Assembly: GCA_944336625.1 (NCBI GenBank)
Contig: CALVLF010000097.1
Location: forward strand, 1 to 54,472
Length of the DNA: 54,472 nucleotides
Direction of reading: 5' to 3'
Source of the DNA: an uncultured Clostridia bacterium
Lineage (GTDB): Bacteria; Bacillota; Clostridia; Christensenellales; CAG-138
The notes below the pieces were generated by a model. It had not been told where the DNA came from and searched no databases. It saw only the letters and a program-made list of their open reading frames with translations. Position 1 is the stretch's first letter. Each line of letters opens with the position of its first letter. Made by a program: the position numbers and the translations under genes. Of the stretch, positions 33,966 to 41,672 are shown one piece after another.

Positions 33966-35042
33966 ATGAAAAGAAGAGAAAGCCGGCAGGTCATGGCGGG
34001 GGCCGTGGCCATTGGGGGCGGCGCACCCATCACCGTCCAGTCTATGACCAATACGGATACGGCGGATGCGGCGGCCACCATCGGGCAGATACGGGCCCTG
34101 GTGGCAGCGGGCTGTGAAATCGTCCGCTGTACGGTTCCCAATGGGGCGGCGGCCAGGGCCTTGCGCACTATTCGGGATGCCTGCCCCATTCCACTGGTGG
34201 CGGATGTCCACTTTGACCACCGGCTGGCCATACAGGCCCTGGAAAACGGGGTGGATAAGGTCCGCATCAACCCGGGGAACAGCGGCGGGGCAGATAAAGT
34301 TCGGGAACTGGTAGCCTGCGCCAGGGCCCACGGCGCCCCCATCCGCATCGGGGCGAACGCCGGATCCCTGGAAAAGGATTTATATCGCAAAGATGGGGGG
34401 GCGACGCCGGCGGCTATGGTGGAGAGCGCCCTGTCCCATACCGCCTTGCTGGAAGCGGCGGGCTTTTACGATACGGTTATCTCCCTGAAAGCCTCCACCC
34501 TTATGGATACGGTGGAGGCCTGCGAATGCCTGGCCCGGGAATGCGATTACCCCCTGCATATCGGCATCACCGAGGCGGGCAGCGGAGAAAACGGCCTGAT
34601 CAAATCCGCGGCTGGGCTGGGAATATTGCTGCGGGAGGGATTGGGGGATACCCTGCGGGTTTCCCTGACGGGAGACCCGGTGCAGGAGGTAAGGGCCGGC
34701 CTGGGCCTGTTGCGGGCCATGGGCATCCGCAAAAGGGGCGTGGAGCTTATTTCCTGCCCCACCTGCGGCCGGACGGGCTTTGACCTGTTGCCGGTGGTGC
34801 AGCGGGTGGAAGCAGCCCTTCCTAAGGATGGCCCCTATTTGAAGGTGGCAGTTATGGGCTGCGCCGTGAACGGCCCCGGAGCAGCCCGGGATGCAGACGT
34901 AGGCCTGGCTTTTGCCGGGGGGCGGGGGGTTCTCTTTACCGAAGGAAGGATTCTTGGGAACCTGCCTATGGAGGAGGCCATAGAGGCCCTTATCCGGGAG
35001 GCGCGGAATTTGCTGGAACAAAAGAAAAAGAACGGGTGCTGA
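33966..35042 (+). CDS. ispG: 4-hydroxy-3-methylbut-2-enyl diphosphate synthase (IspG)
   Basis: IspG converts MEcPP to HMBPP in the MEP pathway using a 4Fe-4S cluster. The 358-residue protein has the TIM-barrel segments SMTNTDT, VADVHFDHRLA, RINPGNSGG, the LHIGITEAGSGENG loop and RVSLTGDP. The C-terminal cluster domain has C264, C267 (SCPTCGR) and C299 (MGCAVNGPG). In characterised IspG the fourth cluster ligand is the glutamate of GPGEA; here that residue is alanine (A306, GPGAARDADVG). The rest of the gene is intact and in frame, so it is not a simple pseudogene. It is between rseP and polC with no gap for a promoter. Confidence 0.93.
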   Translation: MKRRESRQVMAGAVAIGGGAPITVQSMTNTDTADAAATIGQIRALVAAGCEIVRCTVPNGAAARALRTIRDACPIPLVADVHFDHRLAIQALENGVDKVRINPGNSGGADKVRELVACARAHGAPIRIGANAGSLEKDLYRKDGGATPAAMVESALSHTALLEAAGFYDTVISLKASTLMDTVEACECLARECDYPLHIGITEAGSGENGLIKSAAGLGILLREGLGDTLRVSLTGDPVQEVRAGLGLLRAMGIRKRGVELISCPTCGRTGFDLLPVVQRVEAALPKDGPYLKVAVMGCAVNGPGAARDADVGLAFAGGRGVLFTEGRILGNLPMEEAIEALIREARNLLEQKKKNGC

Positions 35043-35045
35043 TAT

Positions 35046-38000
35046 ATGCCGGAAGAATTACAGGAACTGCTCAGGCGGAACGGCGCGGCGGAGTGCCGGC
35101 TCCTTTCCGTAAAATTTCATAAGGCGCAGCAGCGGCTTTCCGTAGCCTTGGAAACGGGCCGCCTCCTTACGGCAGGGCAGATCGAATCCGTTCGCCGGGC
35201 CCTGGAAGGGGCCATGGGCTGCCCGGTGGAGGTAGCCTTTTCCTTTGTGGGAGCCGCCCGGGAAACCCTGGATGGGCAGAAGGATTCCCTGCTGGAGGTT
35301 TTGCGGTGCAGTTTTACGGAGCTGTGCCCCGGGGCTCTGCCAGCCCTGCAGGGGGCCCGGTGGAAACTGGAAGAGCCGGGGAAGCTGGCCCTTTCCATCG
35401 CGCCCAAGGGGCGGGAGCTGCTGCTCCATATAGGCGCTGTTCGGGCAGCGGAAGATTTTTATAAGCAAGCCTACGGGCTGGAGTTGCATCTTCGCCTAGA
35501 GGAGGATGCGGATATACAGCAGCCTCTCCTGCCGCCCCGGGAGGAGCAGCCCCTTCGTCCTGCTGCCACCCCAGCGCCCCGGCCCCGGCCCCAGGAGAAG
35601 GCCCGGGAAAAGCGCGCGGCCCAGGCGGAGGGATACACCCTGCTATATGGGAAACCCATCCGGGAAAGCGACCGGATTCCCCAGAACCGGATCACCGAGG
35701 ATGCGGGCCGGGTGGTTATCGCCGGGGAGATCACCAGCCTGGATTGTAGAACCACCAAGTCCGAAGCCCATATCCTTACTTTCGCCATCAGCGACCATAC
35801 CAATACCCTCCCCTGCAAACTTTTTATGACCAAGGGGGGCGAGCAGCTTCTGGAAAGCCTGGAGTCGGCTAAAAAGCAGGGGGAATGGCTTCTGGTGCAG
35901 GGGGATTATAATATGGACGATTTCCTCCACCGGATGTGCCTTCATGTGCGGAGCATCAGCAGCTTCCAGATGCCCAAGCGGGAAGATAAGGGAGAAGAAA
36001 AGCGGGTAGAACTGCATCTCCATACAAAAATGAGCACCATGGACGGCCTGACCAACGTAAAGGAGGCCATTGCCACCGCTGCCCGCTGGGGCCATAAGGC
36101 CATCGCCATTACGGACCACGGGGTGGTACACGCTTTCCCGGAGGCGGTAGCTACGGCGGATAAGCTCACCAAGGGCGGCCAGGAGCTCAAGGCCATCCTG
36201 GGGGTGGAAGGATATTTGCTGCCGGATTGCGAGCTGGTGGAGCGGCCTAAGGCCTATGTGGCCCTGGCAGTGACCAGCGTGCCCTCTTTCAAGCTGGATG
36301 ATCTATTTGAAATTGCAGCCCTGCGGCTGGATGGACGGGGGCAGATCCTAGAAACCTTCCACCGGCTGGTGGATTCTGGCGCCGTAGTTCCGGAAAGCCT
36401 GACAAAGGCTACGGGCCTTACCCAGGAGGCGGTGGGACAGGGAGCGCCTGTAGGGGACGCCCTGCAGGAGCTGATGGACTTCTTGAGGGAGGATCCCGTC
36501 GTGGCCTTTGGCCATGACCCCCTGGCTCTGCTCCATGCCCACGGAGCCCGGCGGGGCATGGAACTACCCCATCGCTATGTGGATATCCGGGTGCTGGCCC
36601 ATGATCTTTGGCGGGATGTGAAGGAGCAGCGGCTGGAAGCCTTCCTGCAGGCCTTGGAAATTCCGGCGGAAAAGGCGGATGCCCCTGGCCGGGCCAGAGG
36701 GACGGCGGCCCTGTTCCAGAAGATTCTGCCCGCTTTAGATGTGCGGGAGGCCTGGGAATTGCCCCTGTTTGACGCTTTGGAACCACTGGATTCCAAGGCC
36801 AAGCGCAAAACCTACCATATCATACTGATCGCCAAAAATCACGAGGGCCTGCTGAACCTTTACCGGCTGGTTTCCTATGCCCACCTGGAGCACCTTCGAA
36901 AGGTGCCCCGCATCCCCCGAAGCCTTCTTTATGCCCACCGGCAGGGGCTGATTGTGGGGACGGCCTGCGAGGCCGGGGAACTGTTCCGGGCGGTGCTTCG
37001 CGGGGCAGAGGAGGATACCCTGGCCCGGATTGCGCAGATGTATGATTTCCTGGAAATCCAGCCTATCGGCAACAATGCCTTCCTGGTGCGCAATGGAAAG
37101 GTAGCGGATGAAGAGGGCCTGCGGGATCTAAACCGGAAGATCGTCGCCCTGGGGGAAAAGCTGCATAAGCCGGTGGTTGCTACGGGGGACGTTCACTTCC
37201 TGAATCCGGACGACGGCATTTTTCGAACCATCATCATGCACGCCCGGGGTTTTGAGGATGCGGAGGAACAGGCGCCTCTCTACTTTAAGACCACCGATGA
37301 GATGCTGGAGGAGTTTGCCTACCTGGGCCCGGAAAAGGCCCATGAAGTGGTGATCGAAAACCCCAATGCCATTGCGGATCAATGCGAGCGGCTCAAGCCC
37401 TTCCTTTCGGAAAAGAGCACCTATGCCCCCACCTTCCCCGGGGCGGAGGATGAGCTCCGAAACATGGCTGTGACCCGGGCCCATGAGATCTATGGGGACC
37501 CTTTGCCCGAGATCGTGCAGAAAAGGTTGGATAAGGAGCTGAACTCCATCATCGGCAACGGCTATGCCTCTCTGTATCTTATGGCGCAGCGGCTGGTGCA
37601 GAAGTCCCTTTCCGATGGCTATCTGGTAGGCTCCCGAGGTTCCGTTGGCAGTTCCTTTGTGGCCAATATGGCGGGTATCACCGAGGTAAATGCCCTTCAG
37701 CCCCACTATGTTTGCCCCCAGTGCAAGTTTAGCGACTTTGATGTGGACAGGACGAAATATGCCTGCGGGGTGGATTTGCCGGACCGTGCCTGCCCCCGCT
37801 GCGGCGCCCCGCTCAATAAGCTGGGCTATGAGATCCCCTTCGAAACCTTCCTGGGATTTAAGGGGGATAAGACGCCGGATATCGACCTGAACTTTTCCGG
37901 GGAATATCAGCCCGTGGCCCATAAGTTTACGGAAACCATGTTCGGGGAAGGCCATGCCTTCCGGGCGGGGACCATTTCCGGCGTAAAGGATAAGACCGTA

Positions 38001-39296
38001 TATGGCTATGTGCGGGCTTGGTGCGATGCTATGGGCCTCACCCCCACCAAAGAGGAAATCGACCGGCTGGTGGCGGGCTGCGCCGGGGTGAAGAAAACCA
38101 CGGGCCAGCATCCCGGGGGCATCGTCATCGTCCCCCAGGAGAACGATATCATGGAGTTTACGCCTATCCAGAGGCCGGCGGATAAGACGGATGTGGATGT
38201 GATCACCACCCATTTTGACTTCCACGCCATGGATGACCGGCTGGTCAAGCTGGATATCCTGGGCCATGACGATCCTACGGTTCTGCGCATGCTCCAGGAT
38301 CTGACGGGGCTGGACCCGAAAACCATTCCCCTGGATGATAAGGAGACCATGGCTATCTTTTCCTCGGTAGATACTCTGGGCTGCTCTCTGGAGGCCCTGG
38401 GTTGCGATGTGGGCTCCCTGGCCATTCCGGAGTTCGGAACCAGCTTCGTGCGCCAGATGCTCATGGATACCCGGCCTACCACCATGGAAGAGCTGGTGCG
38501 CATATCCGGCCTTTCCCACGGCACCGATGTATGGCTGGGCAATGCCCAGGACCTGGTACGGGGGGGGACTGCCACCCTGAAGGACGTCATCTGCACCCGG
38601 GATGATATTATGAACTACCTGATTCTTCGGGGCGGGGAGCCTTCTATTTCCTTCAAAACCATGGAAAGCGTCCGGAAAGGGCGCGGGGTCACGGAGGAGA
38701 TGGAGGCGGCCATGCGGGCCATTGATACGCCGGAATGGTTTATCGATTCCTGCAAAAAGATCAAGTATATGTTCCCGCGGGCCCATGCGGCGGCCTACGT
38801 GATGATGGCTTTCCGGGTAGCCTATTATAAGGTGCATCTGCCCTTGGCCTTTTACGCCGTATATATGACGGTGCGGGCGGATGCCTTCGATATTGCCGCT
38901 GCACAGGGCGGAGCCCAGAAGGTGCTTCAGAATATAAATAATCTGAAGAAAAAGGGCAACGATATGGAACAGAAGGAAGCGGACCTGCTGACCATCCTGG
39001 AGGTGGTCTATGAGATGAACCTGCGGGGCATCGATCTGCTGCCGGTGGACCTTTATAAGAGCGGCGCCCGGGATTTCCGGGTGGAAGATGGGAAGCTGCG
39101 GCCGCCTTTTTCTGCCGTAGCGGGCGTAGGGGCCAACGCAGCGGATGCCATCGCCCAAGCCGGCGCCAAGGGGCCATATCTTTCCATTGAGGATTTTCGG
39201 GCCCGCAGCGGCGCCAACAGCGCCGTGGTGCAATCCCTGCGGGAGCTGGGCGTATTGGACGGCTTGCCGGAAACCAACCAGCTTACCCTCTTTTAA
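35046..39296 (+). CDS. polC: DNA polymerase III PolC, with a degenerate exonuclease domain
   Basis: PolC is the replicative polymerase of low-GC Gram-positives. The 1416-residue product has PolC N-terminal domains (about 1-190), an OB domain (about 215-310) and a PHP domain starting at VELHLHTKMSTMDG, with TDHGVV and GVEGY. The inserted exonuclease-like segment spans about 402-575. PHP then resumes with GTACEAGE and ATGDVHFL, followed by a zinc ribbon (CPQC, CPRC) and the catalytic core with PDIDLNFSGEYQ. The fingers and duplex-binding parts end in NQLTLF. The exonuclease segment has lost the DEDDh residues: the ExoI DxE positions are A408 and T410, the ExoII aspartate aligns with L493, and the ExoIII HxAxxD positions are A544 and R549. 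Polymerase function looks intact. Confidence 0.96.
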   Translation: MPEELQELLRRNGAAECRLLSVKFHKAQQRLSVALETGRLLTAGQIESVRRALEGAMGCPVEVAFSFVGAARETLDGQKDSLLEVLRCSFTELCPGALPALQGARWKLEEPGKLALSIAPKGRELLLHIGAVRAAEDFYKQAYGLELHLRLEEDADIQQPLLPPREEQPLRPAATPAPRPRPQEKAREKRAAQAEGYTLLYGKPIRESDRIPQNRITEDAGRVVIAGEITSLDCRTTKSEAHILTFAISDHTNTLPCKLFMTKGGEQLLESLESAKKQGEWLLVQGDYNMDDFLHRMCLHVRSISSFQMPKREDKGEEKRVELHLHTKMSTMDGLTNVKEAIATAARWGHKAIAITDHGVVHAFPEAVATADKLTKGGQELKAILGVEGYLLPDCELVERPKAYVALAVTSVPSFKLDDLFEIAALRLDGRGQILETFHRLVDSGAVVPESLTKATGLTQEAVGQGAPVGDALQELMDFLREDPVVAFGHDPLALLHAHGARRGMELPHRYVDIRVLAHDLWRDVKEQRLEAFLQALEIPAEKADAPGRARGTAALFQKILPALDVREAWELPLFDALEPLDSKAKRKTYHIILIAKNHEGLLNLYRLVSYAHLEHLRKVPRIPRSLLYAHRQGLIVGTACEAGELFRAVLRGAEEDTLARIAQMYDFLEIQPIGNNAFLVRNGKVADEEGLRDLNRKIVALGEKLHKPVVATGDVHFLNPDDGIFRTIIMHARGFEDAEEQAPLYFKTTDEMLEEFAYLGPEKAHEVVIENPNAIADQCERLKPFLSEKSTYAPTFPGAEDELRNMAVTRAHEIYGDPLPEIVQKRLDKELNSIIGNGYASLYLMAQRLVQKSLSDGYLVGSRGSVGSSFVANMAGITEVNALQPHYVCPQCKFSDFDVDRTKYACGVDLPDRACPRCGAPLNKLGYEIPFETFLGFKGDKTPDIDLNFSGEYQPVAHKFTETMFGEGHAFRAGTISGVKDKTVYGYVRAWCDAMGLTPTKEEIDRLVAGCAGVKKTTGQHPGGIVIVPQENDIMEFTPIQRPADKTDVDVITTHFDFHAMDDRLVKLDILGHDDPTVLRMLQDLTGLDPKTIPLDDKETMAIFSSVDTLGCSLEALGCDVGSLAIPEFGTSFVRQMLMDTRPTTMEELVRISGLSHGTDVWLGNAQDLVRGGTATLKDVICTRDDIMNYLILRGGEPSISFKTMESVRKGRGVTEEMEAAMRAIDTPEWFIDSCKKIKYMFPRAHAAAYVMMAFRVAYYKVHLPLAFYAVYMTVRADAFDIAAAQGGAQKVLQNINNLKKKGNDMEQKEADLLTILEVVYEMNLRGIDLLPVDLYKSGARDFRVEDGKLRPPFSAVAGVGANAADAIAQAGAKGPYLSIEDFRARSGANSAVVQSLRELGVLDGLPETNQLTLF

Positions 39297-39318
39297 GCCA
39301 AAAAAAACCACCAGCCTA

Positions 39319-39347
39319 TTGCCTATTGTAAAGGGATATGCTATAAT
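39319..39347 (+). promoter_or_regulatory. Promoter of the rimP-nusA-infB operon
   Basis: TTGCCT (39319-39324) and TATAAT (39342-39347) have a 17-base spacer, with an extended TG just before the -10. The predicted start near 39354 is only about 30 nt before the leader terminators. Confidence 0.7.
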
Positions 39348-39383
39348 ATTTTTAGTCGGTCAGCAGAAAGCTGTAAAGGTACT

Positions 39384-39431
39384 AAAAGAGTGGGCAAAAC
39401 CCGCTCTTTTATTTTGAGAGGCGGGTTTTTT
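39384..39431 (+). terminator. Leader attenuator with two exclusive terminator hairpins
   Basis: AAAAGAGTGGG (39384-39394) pairs with CCCGCTCTTTT (39400-39410), followed by ATTTT. The same CCCGCTC arm can instead pair with GAGAGGCGGGTT (about 39416-39427), forming a second hairpin that ends in a long T run. The two stems share sequence and cannot coexist. In B. subtilis the homologous operon leader carries a NusA-dependent terminator used for autoregulation. Confidence 0.7.
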
Positions 39432-39451
39432 CGCCGCAGGTAGGTAGATTT

Positions 39452-39913
39452 ATGAAAACAACCGATACCGTTGATGCCCTGCTCCGCCCCACGGTGGAAG
39501 GGATGGGCTATGTGCTGGACTCTGTGGAGTACCAGAAAGAACAGGGCAACTGGGTCCTTACCCTATATCTGGAGCGGACAGATGGTTCCAGCGTGGATAT
39601 GGATGACTGCGAACGGGTCAGCCGGGCGGTGGATCCTATTCTGGACGCAGCGGACCCCATTCGGGAGGCATATTATTTGAGCGTATCCTCCATCGGCCTG
39701 GACCGACCTCTGAAGAAAGACCGGGATTTTGCCCGGAACCTGGGCAAAAAGGTGACGGTGAAGCTGTATGCCCCCCTGGAAAAAAAGAAAGAATATACGG
39801 GCACGCTTTCTGCCTTTGATGGGGAAAGCCTCACCCTGGAACTTGCCGATGGAAGCGCCCTGGAGATCCCCCGCAAAGAGGCGGCCCAAGTGAAGCCATA
39901 CATCGACTTTTGA
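39452..39913 (+). CDS. rimP: Ribosome maturation factor RimP
   Basis: RimP assists 30S subunit assembly by binding immature 16S rRNA regions. The 153-residue protein has the two-domain layout: an N-terminal alpha/beta domain (LLRPTVEGMGYVLDSVEY, with SVDMDDCERVSRAVDPIL and SSIGLDRPL) and a C-terminal SH3-like barrel (GKKVTVKLYAPLE, YTGTLSAFDGESLTLEL). No strong AGGAGG is present, but GGTAGG lies before the start. It is the first gene of the nusA operon. Confidence 0.95.
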   Translation: MKTTDTVDALLRPTVEGMGYVLDSVEYQKEQGNWVLTLYLERTDGSSVDMDDCERVSRAVDPILDAADPIREAYYLSVSSIGLDRPLKKDRDFARNLGKKVTVKLYAPLEKKKEYTGTLSAFDGESLTLELADGSALEIPRKEAAQVKPYIDF

Positions 39914-39948
39914 TTTTTGATTATAGGATAAGGAGCGTATATCGACTT

Positions 39949-41064
39949 ATGAATTCCGAATTCATCGCCGCCCTGGACGATATTGAAAGGGAACGGGGCA
40001 TCAGCAAGGACATCCTGATCGACGCCTTCGAATCGGCCCTCATCGCGGCTTATAAGCGCAACTATGGTACCAACGGAAATGTCCGGGCCGTGGTGGACCG
40101 GGATACAGGGGAGGTTCAGATTTTCGCCTCCAAGACGGTGGTGGATGAGGTCTACGATCCTTATGCCGAGATCAGCCTGGCAGACGCCCGCAAAATCAAC
40201 CACCTCTATGAAGAGGGGGATGTGCTGGAGGAAGAGGTGGATCCCCGCAAGTTCGGCCGGATTGCTGCCCAAACGGCGAAGCAGGTGGTCGTGCAGCGAA
40301 TTCGGGAAGCGGAACGGGGCGTCATCTTCGATGAGTTTGTGGAAAAGGAGAATGAAGTCCTCACCGCCATCGTCCAGCGGGTGGAAAAGAACGGCGTCCA
40401 TGTAGAGCTGGGCAAGACGGATGGCCTCCTGCCCCCTGCGGAGATGATCGCCGGTGAGGAATACAATAATAACGACCGCATCAAGGTCTACGTCCTGGAG
40501 GTGCGCAAAACCAGCAAAGGCCCCCAGGTTCTGGTTTCCCGCACCCATCCGGGCCTGGTGAAGCGCCTCTTCGAACTGGAGGTGCCCGAGATCCAGACCG
40601 GCCTCGTCTACGTTAAGTCCATTGCCCGGGAAGCGGGCAGCCGGACCAAGGTAGCGGTCTATTCCAGCGACCCGCAGGTGGATGCAGTGGGTACCTGCGT
40701 GGGCCAGAAGGGCATCCGGGTAGACCGGATCGTCCAGGAGCTCCACAATGAAAAGATCGATATCATCGAATGGGATAGCGACCCCGCCGCTTATATTGCC
40801 AAGGCTCTGAGCCCTGCTAAGGTCCTTATGGTCTATATTAACGAGAGCGAAAAGGCTGCCAAGGTGGTGGTTCCAGATAATCAGCTGAGCTTGGCCATTG
40901 GTAAAGAGGGGCAGAACGTCCGCTTGGCCGCCAAGCTCACCGGCTGGAAAATCGATATCAAATCCAGTTCCCAGGCGGAGCAGGATATGGATATATACCA
41001 GGCGGAAATGGGCGCCCCTGTCCAGGAAGGGGAAATGCTTCCTGAAGAAGGGCCCCTATATTAA
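39949..41064 (+). CDS. nusA: Transcription termination/antitermination factor NusA
   Basis: NusA binds RNA polymerase and nascent RNA, lengthens pauses and promotes intrinsic termination. The 371-residue product has the N-terminal polymerase-binding domain (MNSEFIAALDDIERERGI), an S1 domain (about 135-200) and two KH domains. Their GxxG loops are visible as VGQKGIR and IGKEGQN. It lacks the C-terminal acidic repeats of E. coli NusA, as is normal in Firmicutes. The ATG at 39949 is preceded by AAGGAG at a slightly long distance; an earlier start at 39910 would overlap rimP and add atypical residues. Confidence 0.96.
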   Translation: MNSEFIAALDDIERERGISKDILIDAFESALIAAYKRNYGTNGNVRAVVDRDTGEVQIFASKTVVDEVYDPYAEISLADARKINHLYEEGDVLEEEVDPRKFGRIAAQTAKQVVVQRIREAERGVIFDEFVEKENEVLTAIVQRVEKNGVHVELGKTDGLLPPAEMIAGEEYNNNDRIKVYVLEVRKTSKGPQVLVSRTHPGLVKRLFELEVPEIQTGLVYVKSIAREAGSRTKVAVYSSDPQVDAVGTCVGQKGIRVDRIVQELHNEKIDIIEWDSDPAAYIAKALSPAKVLMVYINESEKAAKVVVPDNQLSLAIGKEGQNVRLAAKLTGWKIDIKSSSQAEQDMDIYQAEMGAPVQEGEMLPEEGPLY

Positions 41065-41082
41065 AGAATACGGAGTGATAGA

Positions 41083-41352
41083 ATGCCGCAGAAGAGAATT
41101 CCCCTGCGCATGTGCGTAGGCTGCCGCGAAATGCGGCCCAAAAAGGAATTAATCCGCATCGTGCGCTCGCCGGAAGGGACGGTTCACGCGGACTTTACCG
41201 GCCGGGCCCCCGGCCGGGGGGCATACCTGTGCAAAAGCGCTGCGTGTCTGGCCAAGGCGCAAAAGACCAAGGCACTGGAACGGGCCCTGGAGCACAAGAT
41301 AGAGGCCTCGGTTTTTGAAGGACTGGCCCAGGAGATCAGCCGGAATGGATGA
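41083..41352 (+). CDS. rnpM: RNase P modulator RnpM (YlxR)
   Basis: This 89-residue protein has the YlxR signature: PLRMCVGCREMRPKKELIRIV at the N-terminus, GRGAYLC, and a basic helical end. YlxR has been shown to bind the RNA of RNase P and lower its activity in B. subtilis. Its place between nusA and ylxQ matches the conserved order. Its last 8 bases overlap the ylxQ start. Confidence 0.93.
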   Translation: MPQKRIPLRMCVGCREMRPKKELIRIVRSPEGTVHADFTGRAPGRGAYLCKSAACLAKAQKTKALERALEHKIEASVFEGLAQEISRNG

Positions 41353-41668
41353 AGCACGGCTGCGAAGCGCGGCGGGATTTGCCATGCGGGCAGGGGCCTG
41401 CCTCAGTGGCGACTTTGCCTGCGAAAAGGCGGTGAAAAGCGGGCGCGCCAGGTTTGTCCTGCTGGATGCGGCCGCCTCTGCGGCAACGAAGGATCGGTAC
41501 CAGGGCATGTGCGCTCGGGCGGGCATACCGATTGCAGAGCTTCCAAATATGGGAAGCGCTATTGGAAAACATGGCCGTATGATTGCGGCCGTTACGGATC
41601 ACGGGTTCGCCCGTATGCTGACCGAGGCCATGGAGGCCGGCGGAATGAAACAAGACGGGGGTGTATAG
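41345..41668 (+). CDS. L7Ae-family ribosomal protein YlxQ
   Basis: The 107-residue protein is of the L7Ae/L30e/S12e/Gadd45 fold that binds kink-turn RNA. Segments include LRSAAGFAMRAGACLSGDFACEKAVKSGRARFVLLDAAAS (in parts) and the late PNMGSAIGKHGRMIAAVTD stretch. The ATG at 41345, with AGGAG 9 bases upstream, overlaps rnpM. A longer start at 41315 is possible but would extend the overlap. Its RNA target is not established. Confidence 0.9.
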   Translation: MDEARLRSAAGFAMRAGACLSGDFACEKAVKSGRARFVLLDAAASAATKDRYQGMCARAGIPIAELPNMGSAIGKHGRMIAAVTDHGFARMLTEAMEAGGMKQDGGV

Positions 41669-41672
41669 GTAA

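Noticed and set aside
37128..39311. A 727-codon open reading on the minus strand opposite polC
   Set aside because: It mirrors polC codon structure, lacks a ribosome site and has no domain pattern. Long antisense readings are expected in GC-rich genes.
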